Virus record (IMG/VR): IMGVR_UViG_3300025300_000094
Span: 1 to 24,360 of that record
Length of the DNA stretch: 24,360 nt
Reading direction: 5' to 3' (one strand)
DNA from: a virus
Below are positions 21,636 to 24,360 of this stretch, piece after piece. Both the position numbers and the translations under genes were made by a program. Every line of letters starts with the position of its first letter. Positions within the stretch are counted from its first letter, which is position 1. Under the pieces are notes generated by a model. The model saw only the letters and a list, made by a program, of their open reading frames with translations, was not told where the DNA came from and did no database searches.

Positions 21636-21913
21636 TGGCTACAAACACGAATTTGAAAAGCGCCCTCTCTTTTGGCGCTGACAACGCCTTTGGGATTTCG
21701 GCAAAGACAACGGGCAACGCCTCCTTGCTGCGGGCACAGGCGTGGTTTGAGGCGAAATACAGCGAGGAACTGACAGCGGTGAGTCGTGGTGGTGCTGGTG
21801 AGTCTACGGCCGACGACCTTGCTGCCTATTTGTGGCGACAGATAGCAGGGCAGGTGAAGAGCTATGAGCGTGGCGTCTCCGAAGCTGCAGTCACACAACC
21901 AGGAGAATTCTAA
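21635..21913 (+). CDS. Hypothetical protein, 92 aa
   Basis: Not recognised. Its ATG overlaps the fibre stop as TGATG, with GGAGG eight bases upstream. The product has a helical centre (NASLLRAQAWFEAKYSEELTAVSRGG) and a helix near the end (ADDLAAYLWRQIAGQVKSYERGV). It may be a fibre-associated protein or a small chaperone, as such genes often follow fibres, but no motif supports this. Confidence 0.6.
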   Translation: MATNTNLKSALSFGADNAFGISAKTTGNASLLRAQAWFEAKYSEELTAVSRGGAGESTADDLAAYLWRQIAGQVKSYERGVSEAAVTQPGEF

Positions 21914-21916
21914 GGC

Positions 21917-22126
21917 ATGACCAAGGGAGAACTGGAGAAGCAGGGAGCAGAGATACAGACACAGTTGAACGACCTGGGCATCGACCTGCTATCCAAGAAT
22001 CAGATGGGCGTCAAGCTCCTCACTCAGCAGGAGTTGATAGCCATTAGGATCAAGGACGGGGACTACGAGACTGAAATCCCCGAGCCTGACCCGATTGGCA
22101 CTGAAGTCATAGACAACGACGTATAA
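21917..22126 (+). CDS. Hypothetical protein, 69 aa
   Basis: Not recognised. Charged helical N-terminal part (KGELEKQGAEIQTQLNDLGIDLL), then a short strand-rich stretch and an acidic Pro-containing tail (IPEPDPIGTEVIDNDV). GGAGAAT lies upstream at 21901-21907. It sits between the fibre genes and the lysis genes and is of unknown function. Confidence 0.55.
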   Translation: MTKGELEKQGAEIQTQLNDLGIDLLSKNQMGVKLLTQQELIAIRIKDGDYETEIPEPDPIGTEVIDNDV

Positions 22127-22136
22127 GGGGGTGCAG

Positions 22137-22316
22137 GTGGAATTTTTGACGGCACATCTGGAGATGTTCGTGATCGGCTTCTTCGTTCTCGAAAAGGTCG
22201 TGAAACTGACTCCGACGCGGTATGACGACATCGTGTTCGACATGCTGCTCAGTCCGATTGCGGAGCGGCTCGGTATCAAAAAAAAAGCCGACGCATTGGA
22301 CTCGCAGTCGAAGTAG
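22137..22316 (+). CDS. Small single-span membrane protein, holin-like candidate, ~59 aa
   Basis: The N-terminal half is a hydrophobic segment (FLTAHLEMFVIGFFVLEKVV) that could span the membrane, followed by LTPTRYDDIVFDMLLSPIAERLGIKKK. The pattern 'hydrophobic span - EKVVKLTPTxYDDxI' is common in small phage membrane proteins coded near lysis genes. I prefer GTG 22137 with AAGGGGGT just upstream; GTG 22131 is an in-frame alternative, and neither is certain. Lysis by pore formation or a helper role is inferred from size, span and neighbours. Confidence 0.5.
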   Translation: MEFLTAHLEMFVIGFFVLEKVVKLTPTRYDDIVFDMLLSPIAERLGIKKKADALDSQSK

Positions 22317-22327
22317 GGAAGGCGCTT

Positions 22328-22387
22328 GTGCCGAGACCGGTGAGAGTAGTTGGGGGGTTGTTAAAGAAGGTGTGGAGGCGAAGATGA
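22328..22387 (+). CDS. Possible 19-residue cationic peptide
   Basis: GTG 22328 follows GGGAAGG by about five bases, and a 19-residue peptide (VPRPVRVVGGLLKKVWRRR) ends at a TGA overlapping an ATG. It is strongly basic with an amphipathic core. The 111-base gap otherwise holds nothing. It may be chance. Confidence 0.2.
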   Translation: MPRPVRVVGGLLKKVWRRR

Positions 22388-22427
22388 AGTTCCTCGCACA
22401 AATTAAACCGGGGTCGGGAGCAGGACC

Positions 22428-22934
22428 GTGCAAAACAAAATCGGCAACGAGCGTTACTATCGGCAGCAGCTGGAACTCGCCACCACAGACGAAGAGCGGG
22501 AGCGGTGGGCCGATGCCCTGGCCAACTTTCTGGAGATGGAGCGTCGGGCTAAGGATAAGACGAAGAAACGAAGTCGGACTAAAAAAACCCAACGAAAAGT
22601 TCAACAATCTAAGCAACGGGGAGTATCACCTCTCAGCGCAATCGCAGCAGCCCTGTTGGCGATGAAAGAATCTGAGGCATATGAGAAGCTTGTCGGAAAC
22701 GATGTCGCTCAGACGGCTTGGAGCGGAACCGGGGCGGTCGCCGCAACTGGTGGAGTTGTCGCCTTCACGGATAGCTACTCCGAACTGAAGGCGTCGGGGC
22801 TTCCTGCGGACGTTTTGTCAGTGGCAGAGGTTGCCGTATCGCATGAGTGGACGTTTGGAGAGGCCATTATAATTGCGGGTGTTGGGGGTATCGTCGCAAC
22901 GTTCGTCGCCCTCTATAAACTGACAAAGGAATGA
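22428..22934 (+). CDS. Lysis-region membrane protein, 168 aa, holin candidate
   Basis: Start GTG 22428 follows GGGAGCAGGA. Residues 1-65 are hydrophilic and strongly basic (RAKDKTKKRSRTKKTQRKV). Later hydrophobic segments are SPLSAIAAALLAM (67-79), a weaker GTGAVAATGGVVAF (about 100-113) and a clear C-terminal span GEAIIIAGVGGIVATFVALY (143-163). Size and place before the endolysin suggest a holin or holin-like protein. The long basic N-terminus is unusual for a holin, so another membrane role is possible. Confidence 0.5.
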   Translation: MQNKIGNERYYRQQLELATTDEERERWADALANFLEMERRAKDKTKKRSRTKKTQRKVQQSKQRGVSPLSAIAAALLAMKESEAYEKLVGNDVAQTAWSGTGAVAATGGVVAFTDSYSELKASGLPADVLSVAEVAVSHEWTFGEAIIIAGVGGIVATFVALYKLTKE

Positions 22935-22940
22935 AAAAAC

Positions 22941-23294
22941 GTGGGTGAGTTGCTGAGTTCTGGCACTGAGGCTCTTGGGCTTATATCTCCCGAATGGCGA
23001 CCGTTTCTTGTTTTGTTGTTCGTGGGGATTGGCTGGCGTGTTGCGGTGCGGCGCGGATGGGTAAATGGCGGGAGTGGGGGAATTACGGAAGACGAAATCC
23101 AAGACCTGCTTGCCCCCCTTAAAAAGGATCTTGAGGAAGACGTCGTGGCGACACGCGAACTGGCCGGGGAGGTCAGGGACGTGGTCGAGCAACTGAACCG
23201 AAACGTGAACACAGCCGTCGTGGTGTTGGACAAAGTTGATGCGCTGCGGGATATTCTCGTTGCCCTGGATGCAAAAATTGGGATGAGGACGTGA
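22941..23294 (+). CDS. Membrane-anchored coiled-coil protein, spanin or holin accessory candidate, 117 aa
   Basis: Start GTG 22941, with AAAGGAA at 22924-22930. A short N-terminal part leads to a hydrophobic span (FLVLLFVGIGWRVAV, residues about 22-36), then a basic turn, and a long charged helix (ITEDEIQDLLAPLKKDLEED to VDALRDILVALDAKIG) with heptad-like spacing. An N-terminal membrane anchor followed by a coiled coil is the plan of inner-membrane spanin subunits, and no overlapping lipoprotein partner was found, so this is only a candidate. It lies directly before the endolysin. Confidence 0.45.
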   Translation: MGELLSSGTEALGLISPEWRPFLVLLFVGIGWRVAVRRGWVNGGSGGITEDEIQDLLAPLKKDLEEDVVATRELAGEVRDVVEQLNRNVNTAVVVLDKVDALRDILVALDAKIGMRT

Positions 23295-23335
23295 GATGAC
23301 GAAGGGGCTTCTGGATAATATGAGGATTTCCACCA

Positions 23336-23722
23336 ATGGGTAATATCTCTAAGCATTTCAGCGACTACGAGTTTGCCTGCCCTTGCTGCGGCGTGTGTAA
23401 GGTGTCCGAAAAGTTCCTTATCAAGCTGGATAAACTCAGGGGCCTTCTGGGACGGGCAGTCACAATTACGTCCGGGTGTCGGTGCGTAAAACATAATGCC
23501 GATCTCAGGGCGCGAGGCTATCACAGTGTCGATGGATCGGCTCATACGATTACAGATAAGCAAGAATGCGAAGCCGCTGATATTGAGTGCGCCAGCAGTA
23601 GAAGCAGACGAGATCTTCTTATCCTGTGTCATTCCATCTTTAATCGTGTTGGGGTTGCACAGTCCTTTGTTCATGTTGATGATGACGATAGTAAAGACGA
23701 AAACGTGACGTGGGTCTATTGA
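23336..23722 (+). CDS. Endolysin: zinc peptidase of the M15 family, 128 aa
   Basis: A cell-wall peptidase that cuts peptidoglycan cross-links to release progeny. The opening SKHFSDYEFACPCCG and the strand VTITSGCRCVKHN are standard for M15A enzymes. The zinc site is H70 (SAH), D82 (EAADI) and H113 (FVHVD). Between H70 and D82 are eleven residues (TITDKQECEAA), about five more than the usual SxHxxGxAxD spacing, so the metal loop is longer. The final strand ends in TWVY. GAGGAT lies about 13 bases ahead of ATG 23336, a weak site. It is the likely lytic enzyme of the cassette. Confidence 0.8.
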   Translation: MGNISKHFSDYEFACPCCGVCKVSEKFLIKLDKLRGLLGRAVTITSGCRCVKHNADLRARGYHSVDGSAHTITDKQECEAADIECASSRSRRDLLILCHSIFNRVGVAQSFVHVDDDDSKDENVTWVY

Positions 23723-23736
23723 TAGAGGAATAAAAC

Positions 23737-24360
23737 ATGGCAACAACAGCTGATGTTATAGCGTGGATGTCGAGCCAAGGCTCGCCTATCCAAGCGAAAG
23801 ACGCCCATAAGTGGATTCAGCTATACGAGCGTCGCAATCCGGGCCAGAAGGTCGAGGTGGCTGCTCCAGCCCGTGCTCCGTTACCGGGAGAACCCGGTTA
23901 CGTTTCGCCTATTTCTGTCGGATCAGGAGGTCAAAGATGGGCACAGCCACCTCCAAGCCAGCCACCTCCGATCCAGCCACCTATTGGCGTTGATACAGGA
24001 CCACCAGTTGTTCAGCCAACAGGCGCACCTCCTGCAGGAGCTTTAGGGAAGGCGACGGGTGCTCAAACGACGACCGGACTGCCGGGGGATGTGCTGGCCG
24101 CGACAATGCGAAACATAGGTGTCAATCCCGCCTTGAGTGAGGTCCGACAGCCGGCGAAGGATGCTGTAGCGGCCTTCTCGGGTGCATACGATCCCGCAGA
24201 CCCGGGGAATACGTCCGATGCCTTTACGGCGATGATAAATTCGGCTGTTGGGAACTATGCACCCCCGGATGGTGGTGGCGGTGGAGACTTGGGTGGTGGC
24301 GGTGGAGTGGTAGGTGGAGGTGGTGGTGGCGGTGGAGTGGTAGGTGGCGGTGGTGGTGGC
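23737..24360 (+). CDS. Proline- and glycine-rich protein, 5' part, cut by the window end
   Basis: The start ATG 23737 has AGAGGAA eight bases upstream. The frame is open to the last base of the window (208 codons). Residues 1-40 form a compact domain (TADVIAWMSSQGSPIQAKDAHKWIQLYERRNPG) that may bind a partner. Residues 45-100 are Pro/Gln-rich (QPPPSQPPPIQPP), and 115-190 mix helix and loop (AATMRNIGVNPALSEVRQPAKDA). From residue about 180 the chain is nearly pure glycine with VV spacers. I do not recognise a family; virion structural protein or internal protein is possible. The start lies 15 bases behind the endolysin. Confidence 0.65.
   Translation, partial: MATTADVIAWMSSQGSPIQAKDAHKWIQLYERRNPGQKVEVAAPARAPLPGEPGYVSPISVGSGGQRWAQPPPSQPPPIQPPIGVDTGPPVVQPTGAPPAGALGKATGAQTTTGLPGDVLAATMRNIGVNPALSEVRQPAKDAVAAFSGAYDPADPGNTSDAFTAMINSAVGNYAPPDGGGGGDLGGGGGVVGGGGGGGGVVGGGGGG
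24271..24360 (+). repeat. Degenerate GGT/GGC repeats coding a glycine-rich stretch, cut by the window edge
   Basis: Units of roughly 21-30 bases (GGTGGTGGCGGTGGAGTGGT and variants) repeat with small changes, coding GGGGG blocks parted by DL or VV. Runs of this kind slip easily in replication. The true end is beyond the window. Confidence 0.8.

Noticed and set aside
22384-22665. Plus-strand frame (MKFLAQIKPG...) overlapping the holin-candidate gene
   Set aside because: Ser/Trp/Pro-rich out-of-frame sequence; the frame at 22428-22934 has the charged N-terminus and membrane spans, so it is the real one.
1-24360. tRNA genes, CRISPR arrays, integrase, attachment sites
   Set aside because: No cloverleaf-like segment, spaced direct repeats or recombinase motif was seen on reading either strand. 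Computation with tRNAscan-SE and a CRISPR finder would settle it.

Overview
The window is a contiguous piece of a tailed double-stranded DNA phage genome (Caudoviricetes), probably a short-tailed, podovirus-like phage known only from environmental sequence. The evidence is a dense, almost entirely plus-strand gene string with ATGA or GTGA stop/start overlaps, a terminase nuclease domain, a very large portal protein, a scaffold-like protein, an HK97-type major capsid protein, adaptor-like and nozzle-like tail proteins without tape measure or tail-tube genes, a repeat-containing tail fibre, and a lysis cassette ending in an M15 peptidase. No integrase, repressor, tRNA, rRNA or CRISPR array was seen, so a lytic lifestyle is the simplest reading. 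The host cannot be named. Shine-Dalgarno sites are strong, and one matches the 16S rRNA 3' tail over 12 bases, so the host is a bacterium with a canonical anti-SD.

Layout. 1-3374: DNA-modification and accessory genes. These are the end of a DNA methyltransferase with two competing C-terminal frames, two small unknown genes, a beta-class DNA methyltransferase whose frame is interrupted in phase by an antisense HNH endonuclease gene, more small genes and a SAM-dependent methyltransferase. 3337-5726: packaging region, with a second HNH gene, an unknown gene, a terminase nuclease domain standing alone without its ATPase, and two unknown genes. 5716-5933: the only sizeable non-coding stretch early in the window. 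It has a near-consensus sigma70 promoter followed by a strongly foldable leader with two terminator-like hairpins, directly ahead of the portal gene. 5934-13695: head genes, comprising portal, a small basic protein, a protein carrying an ADP-ribosyltransferase-like domain in locally AT-rich DNA, small genes, scaffold, a zinc-finger protein, a decoration-like protein and the major capsid protein.

13789-16839: a beta-helix protein just after the capsid gene, small genes, a 37-base perfect-type hairpin, then two glycosyltransferases that overlap by 230 bases in different frames. 16840-21635: adaptor, small beta protein, nozzle and tail fibre with three 39-40 residue repeats. 21635-23722: small genes and the lysis cassette (two or three small membrane proteins and an M15 endolysin). 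23737-end: a glycine-rich repeat protein cut by the window edge.

How it fits together. The 5' accessory genes probably protect or modify phage DNA. The middle builds and fills the head; the ADP-ribosyltransferase and small basic proteins sit inside the head operon and could be packaged or virion-associated. The glycosyltransferases may decorate capsid, fibre or host surface. The 3' end makes the tail and lyses the cell. All functions are inferred from motifs and gene order read by eye; no database search was run.
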